DNA of 64,000 nucleotides from Bin87 sp034420475 (GCA_034420475.1 DAOULH010000010.1:238164-302163); one strand, 5' to 3'; shown: positions 41,704-50,422, numbered from the stretch's first letter. The notes: generated by a model from the sequence alone, not told the origin. Made by a program: numbers and translations.

Positions 41704-42297
41704 ATGACAACCGCCGAAAAGTTGTACACCAGCGAGGAGTTCGCTGCGCTGCCCAGGGACGTCATCCAGGGTTGCGAACTGATCGATGGCCGCATCGTTA
41801 AAAAACACGTTTGGGACGGTGGGGAAATGGGAATGACGCCGGAGATGCTCGTCCACGCTGCCGTGGTGCGTCTCATTTGGCTGGCTTTGGAGCGGTCTGC
41901 GGAAAAGGACAGTCTCATCCAGGTTTTCGCGGAAACTCTGTTCGATGTTGGCGCAGATCGGGGCCGCACCAGGCGGCCCGACTTAGCGGTCATAGAGGGC
42001 GAGCTTCCGACAGACCCAGAAGCTGTACTTGCTCTCGTGCCGGTGATGGCGGTTGAAGTGATTTCGCCCAACAATATAACATTGGACGTTTGGGACAAAG
42101 TCGAGGAATACTTTGCGGCGGGGGTGCAACTGGTTTGGCTGGCACTACCCCCACATCGGACGATCATTGCCTTCTGGCCAAACCGGGCGACAGTGTTCAG
42201 GCCCGGCGATACCGTCACGGCCGAACCCGTCCTGCCTGGCTTCGCCCACCCCGTCATCGACCTGTTCCCTCTGCCTTCCGACGGTTCCGCGCAGTAA
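41704..42297 (+). CDS. Uma2 family (PD-(D/E)XK-like) protein
   Basis: 197 aa. Typical Uma2 order: LYTSEEFAALPRD, CELIDGRIVKKHV, RPDLAVIEGELP (Asp), MAVEVISPNNITLDVWDKVEEYFAAGVQLVWL (Glu and Lys). Shorter than the copy at 29723 and nearer the usual Uma2 length. ATG 41704 after CGAGGTGTGCTG; a GTG at 41698 is the alternative. Confidence 0.87.
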   Translation: MTTAEKLYTSEEFAALPRDVIQGCELIDGRIVKKHVWDGGEMGMTPEMLVHAAVVRLIWLALERSAEKDSLIQVFAETLFDVGADRGRTRRPDLAVIEGELPTDPEAVLALVPVMAVEVISPNNITLDVWDKVEEYFAAGVQLVWLALPPHRTIIAFWPNRATVFRPGDTVTAEPVLPGFAHPVIDLFPLPSDGSAQ

Positions 42298-42361
42298 CCA
42301 AAGCCCGACGCTGCAATCCCCAACCCGCACTGGCGGCGGCGCGCCGCCGAGGTGAATCGAC

Positions 42362-43585
42362 ATGAAAGTTTCTTTCTTCCACCTGATGCCCTACCAGGAC
42401 CTGCCGGACGACTTCCCCCAGCAGCACCACTCGGCCTGGGTCGATCTGCCCAACGAGAACTTCGACCCGGCCAAGGGCAACGAGTACTACGCCCAGTACA
42501 TTGACCAACTCCGTTACGCGGATGAGGTCGGGTTTGACGGCATCTGTGTTAACGAACACCACAACAATGCCTACGGCATCATGCCCTCGCCCAACCTGAT
42601 TGCTTCGGTGCTGGCGAATTCCACCAGCAATGGCGCCGTCATCGTGCTGGGGAACAGCCTGGCCCTCTACAACCCGCCCGTCCGCGTCGCGGAAGAGATG
42701 GCCATGCTCGACGTCATTTCCAATGGACGCCTGGTCGCCGGCTTCCCCGTAGGTACCGCCATGGACACGACGTTTTCCTACGGGCAGGTGCCCATCACGT
42801 TGCGCGACCGGCACACCGAGGCCCACGACGTGATCATGCAGGCGTGGACGCAGCACCAGCCCACGATTTTCAACGGCAAGTACAACAAGCTGCGCTACAT
42901 CAGCATCTGGCCGCGCCCTATGCAGGAACCCCATCCGCCGGTGTGGATCCCCGGTTCCGGCAGCCTGGAAACCTGGGACTGGGTCCTGGACCGGGACTAC
43001 GTCTACTGCTACCTGTCCTACTACGGCTACCTGCGGGGCCACAACATCGTGAAAGGCTATTGGGAGCGCTGCGCCGAGCGGGGCGTCGACGACAACCCTC
43101 ACCGTCTGGGTTTCCTGCAGTTGGTGTGCGTTTCCGAGACCGACGAGCAGGCGGAGAAGGACTACGAGCAGCACGTGAAGTATTTCTACGAGAAGATGCT
43201 GCGCGTGTACCCGCCTTTCGCGGAATCCCCCGGCTACCGTTCGCTGGACTCGATCCGAAAATCCCTGCGTCCGCAGATGGGAGAAGAAGCGCAGCGCACC
43301 GCCCAGGAGAACAGCTGGAAGGACTACATCGAACAAGGCCACGTCATCGGCGGCAGCCCCGAAACCGTCCGCCGCAAGCTGACCGAAGCCTGCGAGTTGC
43401 TCCGCATCGGACACCTGATGGTGCTATTGCAGATCGGCAGCATGCCCCCCGAACTGGTGAAAAAGAACACCGATCTGTTCGCCAATGAGGTCATGCCCCA
43501 CATGAAGGGCCTTTTCAACGAGTATGACGACCCGTGGTGGCCTGAGCGCCTCAAGTCCGGCGCCGCCGAAGCTGTTGGGGACTAA
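42362..43585 (+). CDS. LLM-class flavin-dependent oxidoreductase
   Basis: 407 aa, luciferase-like monooxygenase fold. MKVSFFHLMPYQDLP at the start, GFDGICVNEHHNNAYGIMPSPNLIAS with the conserved E-H-H, EEMAMLDVISNGRLVAGFPVG, and HVIGGSPETVRRKL near the end. Uses FMNH2 or F420; substrate unknown. Probably in one operon with the next two genes, including the Sec peroxiredoxin-like gene. Confidence 0.9.
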   Translation: MKVSFFHLMPYQDLPDDFPQQHHSAWVDLPNENFDPAKGNEYYAQYIDQLRYADEVGFDGICVNEHHNNAYGIMPSPNLIASVLANSTSNGAVIVLGNSLALYNPPVRVAEEMAMLDVISNGRLVAGFPVGTAMDTTFSYGQVPITLRDRHTEAHDVIMQAWTQHQPTIFNGKYNKLRYISIWPRPMQEPHPPVWIPGSGSLETWDWVLDRDYVYCYLSYYGYLRGHNIVKGYWERCAERGVDDNPHRLGFLQLVCVSETDEQAEKDYEQHVKYFYEKMLRVYPPFAESPGYRSLDSIRKSLRPQMGEEAQRTAQENSWKDYIEQGHVIGGSPETVRRKLTEACELLRIGHLMVLLQIGSMPPELVKKNTDLFANEVMPHMKGLFNEYDDPWWPERLKSGAAEAVGD

Positions 43586-43587
43586 CA

Positions 43588-44106
43588 ATGTCAACGCCGC
43601 TGACCTTCGCTGACAGCGACATCGCCGACGCCGTAGCCCGGGGTCTTGCGGCGGGCCGGGATCCGGCTCAGCCTGGAGACGAAGGAAAGTCTCCTGTGAA
43701 GTACGCGCAACTCAGCGGCGACTTCCGTGCCAGTGCCTGGCGGCATCTCAACCAGGACGAGGATTTGCCCCAGGCTTCCGGCAAGGCTTGGGGCATGGTC
43801 GCGGAGACGATCAAGGCGGTCAGCGCCAGACACGGAGGGATCATCCATGCCCACCGTTCCATCTGGCACGTGCTCCGTGAACTGAGCCAGATGGTAGGCG
43901 AAGCCGGCGACGAGACTACGCAAGCGTGGATCAACAACGCGTTCAGCCGGGCCCGTTCGCTGCATACGAACTTCTATGAAGATGAAGAAGCCCAACCAGA
44001 GGTCGCGGCAGGGGTGGCTTTGTGCGAAGAACTCTCCGACCGCCTGTATGAACTTTTCTGGCCAGAACGCCCCGGCGGCGAAACCGAGCCAGGTGCCGAG
44101 GAATGA
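43588..44106 (+). CDS. PaREP1/HEPN-like protein
   Basis: 172 aa, helical. KYAQLSGDFRASAWRHLNQDEDLPQASGKAWGMVAETIKAVSARHG corresponds to the segment DLEAASQALWDAAACGLKAAAARRG of the proteins at 23393-24243, so this is a third, more distant copy. The C-terminus is acidic. It starts 2 bp after the LLM gene and overlaps the Sec peroxiredoxin-like gene by 4 bp (ATGA). Confidence 0.65.
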   Translation: MSTPLTFADSDIADAVARGLAAGRDPAQPGDEGKSPVKYAQLSGDFRASAWRHLNQDEDLPQASGKAWGMVAETIKAVSARHGGIIHAHRSIWHVLRELSQMVGEAGDETTQAWINNAFSRARSLHTNFYEDEEAQPEVAAGVALCEELSDRLYELFWPERPGGETEPGAEE

Positions 44107-44600
44107 CCATGAGTGACAAACTGCAACAGGGCGACCGTTTGCCCGAATTGGCTCTAAACCTCATTGATGGAGGGACGCTGACCCTCCCCGGAGACATGTC
44201 GTCACGCTACCTCGCCGTCCTGTTTTACCGCGGCGTATGGTGACCCTACTGCTCGCGGCAGTTGGCCGCGTGGCAGTCGCAGCAGGATTCCTTGGCAGAG
44301 ATGGGGCTGTCGATAATCGGCGCCAGCGTGGAACCCAGGGAAGTCGTGGAGGAAATGGCCGCCAAGTCCGGCGTCACCTTCCCCATGGCATACGGCGTCA
44401 CTCGGGAGCAGGCCGACGTGCTCGGCTCCTGGTGGTCCGATGACCGGGGCGGCTACATCCAGCCCACGGAGTTTTTGCTCGGCCGCGGGGGCACCGTGTT
44501 GGGATCCATGTATGCCAGCGGACCGGTTGGCCGGGTCAGCCCGGACGAGGCCGTGCACTTCATAGAGGGGCGAGAACGCGCGCGCTTGCGCAGTCAGTAG
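44103..44600 (+). CDS. Peroxiredoxin-like (AhpC/TSA) selenoprotein with UxxC motif
   Basis: 165 aa if TGA 44241-44243 is read as selenocysteine. The frame reads LAVLFYRGVW-U-PYCSRQL, where homologues have FYRGxWCPYC, so the TGA replaces the first redox cysteine precisely. The rest is a complete AhpC/TSA fold (MGLSIIGASVEPREVVEEMA, GVTREQADVLGSWW, TEFLLGRGGTVLGSMYASGPVGRVSPDE). Conventional calling misses the N-terminal 46 residues. Likely a thiol/selenol peroxidase or reductase. Start ATG 44103 (overlapping the previous gene) or 44109. Confidence 0.88.
44241..44270 (+). promoter_or_regulatory. Candidate bacterial SECIS element in the peroxiredoxin-like gene
   Basis: CGCGGC (44254-44259) pairs perfectly with GCCGCG (44265-44270) around loop AGTTG, with further weaker pairing outside. 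The apical loop starts right after 16 nt from the TGA, at the lower edge of the 16-37 nt range reported for bacterial SECIS, and has G at loop position 2. Confidence 0.65.
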
Positions 44601-44601
44601 A

Positions 44602-44646
44602 CCGCGGAGTGAGTGGCAGGCCATCGACCTGTCACTCACTCCGCGG
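44602..44646. terminator. Bidirectional hairpin between the selenoprotein and formate dehydrogenase genes
   Basis: 14-bp perfect stem CCGCGGAGTGAGTG (44602-44615) with CACTCACTCCGCGG (44633-44646); the stem continues inward. It separates two convergent genes and covers the stop codon of the minus-strand gene (44636-44638). No U-tract on either side. Confidence 0.5.
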
Positions 44647-47437
44647 GTTCGACCCGCACCGCGCATACCTTGTACTCCGGGATCCGCGAGTCCGGATCGT
44701 ACACGGCGTTGGTCAGGAAATTTGCCGCCGACTCGTTCAGCCGAACGAACGGTATGAAAATCTCGCCGGTGCGCATGCGGTAGGTGAACCGGGCCACCCC
44801 GGTGAGTTCTCCGCGGCGGGAACGCACGCGAACGGGCTTGCCATCGCGCAAGCCTAATCGTTCGCCGTCGGCGGGATTGATGGACACTTCCAGGTCCGAC
44901 ATCCGCGCCAGGAGACTGCTGGCCCGTCGGGTGATGGTTCCGCCATGCCAGTGGTACAAGACCCTGCCCGTGTTCAGCAGCAGAGGGAACCGCTCCGAGG
45001 GCGTTTCCTCAGCCGTTGGCCCCTGCTCATAGCCGATGAACCGGGCCCGGTCGCCCCTGGGGAAACTATCACCATAGAGATAACTGGTGCCGGGATGGTC
45101 GGGCGTTGGGCACGGCCACTGGAGTCCGCCCTCGGTGTCGAGCCGCTCGTAAGATATGCCCGCCAGAATCGGCGTCAAACCGGCCATCTCGTCGAAAATC
45201 TCCCCAGGATGCTGAAAAGCGAACTGCCCGGCCCAAGGTAAATCCAGCCGCTCGCACATCCGTCGGGCCAGGTCGCACACGATATCCCAGTCCGGCCTGC
45301 TTTCGCCCACCGGAGCCACGGCCCGCCGCACCCGCTGGACGCGGCGTTCGCTGTTGGTGAAGGTCCCATCTTTCTCGGCGAAACTGGTGGCGGGCAGTAT
45401 CACATCGGCCAGCAGGGCAGTTTCGTGCATGAAGATGTCCTGCACCACCAGGAAGTCCAACTTGCGGAATAACCCGTCTGCCCGGTTGAGGTCCGGCTCG
45501 CTGAGCAGCGGGTTTTCTCCGGTGATGTACATCGCTCGCACGCCGCCCGGTTCGCTGATGGTATCCACCATGTCGGTCACCATCAGCCCGGCGACCACGG
45601 GGAGCGTGTCGTCAGCTTTCCAGGCAGCGTCAAACTTGGCAACAGCGTCCGAGTGCAAACCCTGATAACCCGGCAGGGAGTTGGGCAAGCACCCGGCGTC
45701 GCCGCAGCCCTGCACGTTGTTCTGGCCGCGCAGGGGAGAGACCCCGGACCCGGGCCGTCCTAACTGCCCTGTTGCCAGCGCCAGGTTGAGCAGGCTGTGT
45801 ACGTTGGGAGTGCCGTTGGTGTGTTGGGTGATGCCCATGCCCCAGATGAGACAGGAACCGCCGTATCCTTGCTCGGATGCGCTGCCCTTCGGCGCCGGTG
45901 GTCGGGCGAAGAGGCGGGCGGCGGCGCGGATGTCGTCGGCGGGAACGCCGGTGATGGCGGCGGCACGTTCCGGCAAGTATTGATCAATAATGGCGAGCCA
46001 GTCGTTGTAACCCTCCGTCCGGTTGGTCACGAAGTCTGCATCGGACAGGCCCTCCGCAACGATGACCTGGGCCATGGCGTTCAGCAGGGCCACGTCGGTG
46101 CCCGGATAAGGGCGCAGCCACAGGTCGGCGTAGTCGCACATATCTATGCGACGGGGGTTGATGACGATCAGCCCGGCCCCGCGTTCCACTACGGCGCGAC
46201 GCATCCGTGCGGCCGCCACCGGGTGGTTGCTCGTCGGATCGCAGCCGGTGACCAGCAGGCACCCTGCCGCCTCGTAGTCAGTGTACGAATTGCTGGTAGC
46301 GCCGCTGCCCAGCGCGGTCAGCATGGCCTCCACCGAAGGGGCATGGCAGAGGCGCGTGCAGTGGTCGATGTTGTTGCTGCCCATGACCAGACGGGCGAAC
46401 TTCTGCTGCACGTAGCCGTCTTCATTTGTCGCCTTGGCTGAGCACAGCGTTCCGAAGGATCCACCTCGGTAATCGGCCAGGCGGGAGACGACCAAGTCCA
46501 ACGCCTCATCCCAGGTCGCCTCCCGGAAATCGCCGGTGAACCGGCCGCCCTCGCGTATCAGCGGCCTCTTGATGCGGTCGCCATGCTGCACGAAGGTGTA
46601 GCCGAAGCGTCCTTTCACGCACAGCATCCCGAGGCTGGAAAGGTTGTCGGGGTCATCATGCGCGGCGATGATCCGGCCGGCATCGGGTCCTTCCGTAGTG
46701 TCGTTGACCTCCAGCTTGATGCCGCAGCCCACGCCGCAGTAAGGGCAGGTGGTCTTGACCTGACGGGTCGGCGCTTTGGTGTCCGCAGACGCTTTGACGC
46801 TGATCGCGCCGGTAGGGCACACGCTCAGGCATTGGCCGCACGTGGTGCAGATGCTTTCGCCCAGCGGTTTGTCGCCCGCGGTGGCGATGCGCGCCGCCGA
46901 GCCGGCGCCCAGAACGTCTATTGCGCCGATGAATTGGTGGCTGGACTGGCAGGCGTTGACGCAGCGAGCGCAGAGGATACATGCGTCCATGGCCAGGTTG
47001 AACACCGGGTTGGATTCATCCGTAGGCTGACGTGGCCGGGAACCCCATCGTGTTGTGGATATGCCGTGCAACCTGGCTGCGTCGGATAGCAGCCCGTACC
47101 CATCCGCACTTGGCTCGACTGAGCGGTTCCCGTTGCCCACCATGCCCAGGGTGAGTTCGATAACCCCGGAACGAATGCGCCTGGCGTCGGCCGTATCCGT
47201 GCGGATCACCATCCCGTCGCTGGCCGGCGTGGAACACGAGGCTGGGAATCCGCGAATCCCATCGATCTGCACCAGGCAGGTCCGACACGCGCCGATGGCC
47301 GGCATGTCGGCGTCTTTGCACAACTGGGACAGCGGCACGCCGGCGGCGTTAACGGCATCGAGCGCGGAGGACCCGGGATCCACGCTAACCGGAAGCCCAT
47401 CAACCGTCACGTTGATCGTTGGACTGGTGACGACCAT
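44636..47437 (-). CDS. Formate dehydrogenase alpha-like molybdoenzyme (Cys type)
   Basis: 933 aa. Order: N-terminal [2Fe-2S] domain (LCKDADMPAIGACRTC), His-containing segment, two [4Fe-4S] motifs (CILCARCVNAC, CTTCGQCLSVCP), a fourth cluster at CPYCGVGC, then the Mo-bisPGD domain. The catalytic residue is Cys in HCTRLCHAPSV, where E. coli FdhF has Sec. This is the architecture of NAD-linked FdsA/HymA-like enzymes, but no diaphorase (FdsB/G) gene is adjacent. GTG/ATG choice: ATG 47437; the frame extends 105 residues further but lacks family resemblance. Confidence 0.9.
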   Translation of the reverse strand: MVVTSPTINVTVDGLPVSVDPGSSALDAVNAAGVPLSQLCKDADMPAIGACRTCLVQIDGIRGFPASCSTPASDGMVIRTDTADARRIRSGVIELTLGMVGNGNRSVEPSADGYGLLSDAARLHGISTTRWGSRPRQPTDESNPVFNLAMDACILCARCVNACQSSHQFIGAIDVLGAGSAARIATAGDKPLGESICTTCGQCLSVCPTGAISVKASADTKAPTRQVKTTCPYCGVGCGIKLEVNDTTEGPDAGRIIAAHDDPDNLSSLGMLCVKGRFGYTFVQHGDRIKRPLIREGGRFTGDFREATWDEALDLVVSRLADYRGGSFGTLCSAKATNEDGYVQQKFARLVMGSNNIDHCTRLCHAPSVEAMLTALGSGATSNSYTDYEAAGCLLVTGCDPTSNHPVAAARMRRAVVERGAGLIVINPRRIDMCDYADLWLRPYPGTDVALLNAMAQVIVAEGLSDADFVTNRTEGYNDWLAIIDQYLPERAAAITGVPADDIRAAARLFARPPAPKGSASEQGYGGSCLIWGMGITQHTNGTPNVHSLLNLALATGQLGRPGSGVSPLRGQNNVQGCGDAGCLPNSLPGYQGLHSDAVAKFDAAWKADDTLPVVAGLMVTDMVDTISEPGGVRAMYITGENPLLSEPDLNRADGLFRKLDFLVVQDIFMHETALLADVILPATSFAEKDGTFTNSERRVQRVRRAVAPVGESRPDWDIVCDLARRMCERLDLPWAGQFAFQHPGEIFDEMAGLTPILAGISYERLDTEGGLQWPCPTPDHPGTSYLYGDSFPRGDRARFIGYEQGPTAEETPSERFPLLLNTGRVLYHWHGGTITRRASSLLARMSDLEVSINPADGERLGLRDGKPVRVRSRRGELTGVARFTYRMRTGEIFIPFVRLNESAANFLTNAVYDPDSRIPEYKVCAVRVEPAE

Positions 47438-47505
47438 CGTTGCACCCCCGGACCCGCCTGTGTTCTCGCAATTACAATTGGCTGACGGCTCTATTCGCTG
47501 CCCGG

Positions 47506-48717
47506 TCAGCCCTCGAAATAGCCCTCCTCCTGGAAGAGTTCGGCCAGCCGCGCCACGCCTTCGCGTATCTCCTCCGGCGAATTGTGGCTGTACGTCAGGC
47601 GCAGGTGGTTGTTGCGTCCGCGATCCGACCGGAACATTCCTCCTGGATTGTATTTGACGTCCCGCGCGGTGGCTTTGGCCAGGGTGGACCACGTATCGGC
47701 GTTTTCGGGCAGCTTCACGAACATCATCATGCCGCCATGAGGGTGGGTCCACTCGCAGAAGGATGGGAAGTTGCTCTCCAGGGCGCCGATCATCGCGTCG
47801 CGTCGCGCCAGGAGCGCCTGCCGGACGGCCTCAATGTGATCCGCCTCGTGGGCGCGCAGGTACTCGTAGACCATGGTGGTGGCGAGGTGGCTCACGCTGC
47901 GACGCGGCAGGTTCTCAGCGTTGACCTGCGGCAGCGCGTCCTGCACTCCGGGAGGCAGCACGCCGAAGCCCACGCGCAGCCCGCACCCCAGAAGCTTGGT
48001 GAACGACGATACGTAGAACACGTCTCCCTGGTCGCTGATGCCGGACATGGCCTGCGGCAGCGGGTCGCCGTCGATACGAAAATCGGCGTAGGACTCGTTC
48101 TCCATCACCGGCACGCCGTACTTCTGGGCAACTTCCAGTATCGCCCGGCGCCGCCCCTCGGACACGGTGAACCCCAGGGGGTTCTGGTACACCGGAATCG
48201 TCCACACGAACTTGGCCCGGCGGCCCGAACTTTCCAACGATGCCAGCGTGTCTTCCAGGGCGTCGGGCAGCATGCCATCGTCGTCGCAGGCGACATGTAT
48301 CGGCTCCGCGCCGCGCTCCATCATCATGCGCAGGCTGCCCATGTAGGTGAATTCCTCCACCAGGACGGCGTCTCCCGAGTTGATGAAGGATTCCAGGATG
48401 ATGGCAATGGCGCCGCCGGCTCCGTCCGATATGAACACGTCGCCCGGAGACACCTCGTAGCCACGGTTGGCTATCAGTCGTTCCGCGATCATTTCCCGCA
48501 GGCCGACGTGTCCACCGGGCGGCGGGTAGCCGGCCAGCGATGCGGCGCCGTTGGTTTCGAGGCCGGTCCGTATGGCGGCCAGGTACTCGTCGGCATCAAC
48601 GACCTCGGGCACCGCGTTGGTAATCGAAAAAATGTATTTGACGGCGTCGCCAGCCCCTGGGGGTGTGGCTACAGACCTTGGCAAATTGCTGGAGAACAGG
48701 GATGCGTAGTCGACCAT
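47506..48717 (-). CDS. PLP-dependent aminotransferase (class I/II)
   Basis: 403 aa. SLAGYPPPGGHVGLREMIAERL, FVWTIPVYQNPLGFTVSEGRR, ENESYADFRIDG and the PLP lysine in VSSFTKLLGCGLRVGF. Resembles the aminoadipate/valine aminotransferase or MocR-like catalytic domain group, without a helix-turn-helix. 69 bp upstream of the formate dehydrogenase gene on the same strand. Confidence 0.9.
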   Translation of the reverse strand: MVDYASLFSSNLPRSVATPPGAGDAVKYIFSITNAVPEVVDADEYLAAIRTGLETNGAASLAGYPPPGGHVGLREMIAERLIANRGYEVSPGDVFISDGAGGAIAIILESFINSGDAVLVEEFTYMGSLRMMMERGAEPIHVACDDDGMLPDALEDTLASLESSGRRAKFVWTIPVYQNPLGFTVSEGRRRAILEVAQKYGVPVMENESYADFRIDGDPLPQAMSGISDQGDVFYVSSFTKLLGCGLRVGFGVLPPGVQDALPQVNAENLPRRSVSHLATTMVYEYLRAHEADHIEAVRQALLARRDAMIGALESNFPSFCEWTHPHGGMMMFVKLPENADTWSTLAKATARDVKYNPGGMFRSDRGRNNHLRLTYSHNSPEEIREGVARLAELFQEEGYFEG

Positions 48718-48809
48718 ACGTAGCCTCCCGATACTGCGGTGGCGCGTATGGTATCAGATACGCGCTTCACACCGCCCGGTTTCGCAACCACTTAATGGGC
48801 AAAGCGACC

Positions 48810-50009
48810 TCACACGGCGGCTTTGCGGCGTTGGGCGACGCCTTCCCGCACCAGAGGTATCAGTTCCCTCCCGTAATCGGCGGCGTCCGCCAGCGGGTCG
48901 AACCCGCGAATGATGAACGCGCTGCAGCCCAGGTCGTAGTACGCCAGCAGGGCGTCCGCCACCTGCTGCGGGGTGCCCACCAGGCAGGTGGTGCTGCCCG
49001 ACGCTCCGCTGGCGGCCGCGATGGGCATCCAAAGCCGCTCGTCGTGCACGTTTCCTTCTGCCGCGAAACGAAGCAGGCGCCATGCGCCCTCGGATTGTGG
49101 CCGCGTCGGGACGCCCGGAGTAATTCGCCCGGCGGTTGCCTGCTGCACCCGGTCCAGGATCTCCTCTGCCCTTTGCCAAGCCTTTTCCTCAGTATCGGCG
49201 AGGATGGGTCGCGCCGAGAGGCTGAAGCGCATCTCCGCCGGGTCACGCCCGGCCGCCGCCACCCGCTGGCGCACGTCGGCGATGCGTTCGGCGATGGACG
49301 CCCGGGGCTCGCCCCACAGCGCGAAAAGGTCGGCGCGTCGGCTGGCGGTATCCAGCGCGGCCTCCGAGGCTCCGCCAAAGAAGAGCGGCACGTGCGGGTA
49401 CTGCCGGCACCTTGCCTGGCTGTAAGCGGCTTGCAGGTGATAGAACTCGCCGTCGTGGTCGAAGGGTTCCGTCTCCGTCCAGATGCGACGCATCACGTCC
49501 AGGTATTCGTCCGTGCGTCGATACCGCGCGTCGTGATCCAGCCAGTCACCGTCCTGACGCTGCTCGACGTCGTTGCCCCCGGTGATGATGTGCAGGGCGA
49601 TGCGCCCGTTGGTAAGTTGATCCAGGGTGGCCGCCTTCCGGGCCGCGAGCGTGGGCGCAACGAAGCCGGGCCGGTGCGCGATCAGGTATCCCAGCCGCTC
49701 GGTGTGCGCCGCCGCGTAACCTGCCACCTCGAACCCGTCCGGGGTTGAGGAAGAATAGCCGGTCAACACCATATTGAAACCCGCCTCCTCGTGGGTGCGG
49801 GCGAAGTCCAGGATATAGTCAGGGTCCACGCCGGAGGGGACCTCCGCGCCGGGATTTATCCCGCCGCCGAACAGGCTCAGCGTGGCTCCCCGATTGGCCT
49901 GAGATTCGCGCACGACGCCGATCATCCCGATTATGGTTACGCCGCCGTCGCCGTAAACGCTGGGAACGGCGAGTTGCCGCTGGTTTCCGTTGCCACGGGT
50001 TTCGCTCAT
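48810..50009 (-). CDS. LLM-class flavin monooxygenase (SsuD-like)
   Basis: About 399 aa. GFNMVLTGYSSSTPDGFEVAGYAAAHTERLGYLIAHRPGFVAPTLAARKAATLDQLTNGRIALHIITGG is the alkanesulfonate-monooxygenase pattern (cited here by residues ~73-140), followed by LVGTPQQVADALLAYYDLGCSAFIIRGFD. Acts with FMNH2 on a sulfonate or similar. ATG 50009 has AAGG upstream; the 23 extra upstream residues are excluded. Confidence 0.87.
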   Translation of the reverse strand: MSETRGNGNQRQLAVPSVYGDGGVTIIGMIGVVRESQANRGATLSLFGGGINPGAEVPSGVDPDYILDFARTHEEAGFNMVLTGYSSSTPDGFEVAGYAAAHTERLGYLIAHRPGFVAPTLAARKAATLDQLTNGRIALHIITGGNDVEQRQDGDWLDHDARYRRTDEYLDVMRRIWTETEPFDHDGEFYHLQAAYSQARCRQYPHVPLFFGGASEAALDTASRRADLFALWGEPRASIAERIADVRQRVAAAGRDPAEMRFSLSARPILADTEEKAWQRAEEILDRVQQATAGRITPGVPTRPQSEGAWRLLRFAAEGNVHDERLWMPIAAASGASGSTTCLVGTPQQVADALLAYYDLGCSAFIIRGFDPLADAADYGRELIPLVREGVAQRRKAAV

Positions 50010-50114
50010 GCTTGCCTTTTCTCCGATAACACGACCATGTCGGCGTAGTTTAGACCATTTGCCTTCGGTTGCGCTCATACCAGGAAAATCGGATATTAAA
50101 TATTGCGTTTGGGG

Positions 50115-50143
50115 TTGACAAGCATCTTCGAGCGGTATAATAT
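50115..50143 (+). promoter_or_regulatory. Promoter of the 50.15-50.42 kb transcription unit
   Basis: TTGACA (50115-50120) with TATAAT (50136-50141, 15-bp spacer) or the overlapping TAATAT (50138-50143, 17-bp spacer). It points away from the SsuD-like gene and towards a stretch without a large gene. Confidence 0.6.
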
Positions 50144-50222
50144 GTATTCAAGGTGCTGGGGGTACAGGGAACTCCCACCCGAAACCCGATGGCCGGACCA
50201 TCGTCAGAGCAGGAGGTTAGAA

Positions 50223-50300
50223 GTGGTCACGCTGATCGAGCTGAACCATAGCTGGCATTTCCCCTGTAAGAGCCCTGTCGGCGGAGCCGCGGCGGCATGA
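50223..50300 (+). CDS. Possible 25-residue peptide
   Basis: GTG start with a perfect AGGAGG (50211-50216) 6 nt upstream. The peptide begins MVTLIELNHSWHFPCK and ends in a Gly/Ala run. No family recognised. It could be a leader peptide, a modified-peptide precursor or chance; the good ribosome site and its own promoter are the only support. Confidence 0.35.
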   Translation: MVTLIELNHSWHFPCKSPVGGAAAA

Positions 50301-50380
50301 CGATGCTGGGTGGCCGCTGACAGGGTCAAGACCCGTCAGCCCGCCGCATCCTTGGCGGCGGAACGAAGGGAGAACCAGCA

Positions 50381-50422
50381 ACCGGGGCCTCGACTGTTTA
50401 TCGGGCCCCGGTTTCAGTTTGT
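50381..50422 (+). terminator. Strong terminator ending the 50.15-50.42 kb unit
   Basis: 9-bp perfect stem ACCGGGGCC (50381-50389) with GGCCCCGGT (50404-50412), 14-nt loop, then TTCAGTTTGTT. Confidence 0.7.

Larger units (their letters stand above)
50150..50422 (+). ncRNA. Candidate structured RNA / small transcription unit
   Basis: About 270 nt lie between a consensus promoter and a strong terminator, without a normal-size gene. GGTGCTGG (50152-50159) can pair with CCAGC-A-ACC (50375-50383), closing the unit. Inside, CGATGG/CCATCG, CCCTGTC (50273-50279)/GACAGGG and CCGCC/GGCGG hairpins are visible. The closing helix shares three bases with the terminator stem, so the two could be alternatives. 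It does not match tmRNA, RNase P, SRP, T-box or SAM/cobalamin consensus as far as I can see. A 25-codon frame lies inside. Confidence 0.45.

Noticed and set aside
44640..44660. tRNA-like GGGTTCGACCC sequence
   Set aside because: It lies inside the formate dehydrogenase coding end, and no acceptor or anticodon stems surround it.
44636..47437. Selenocysteine in the formate dehydrogenase-like protein
   Set aside because: The catalytic position is an ordinary Cys codon (TRLCHAPSV) and the frame has no internal TGA.
50150..50422. T-box, SAM or cobalamin riboswitch in the 50.2 kb unit
   Set aside because: The GGGTGG stretch lacks the T-box ACCGCG context, the SAM and cobalamin cores are absent, and no gene follows on that strand.
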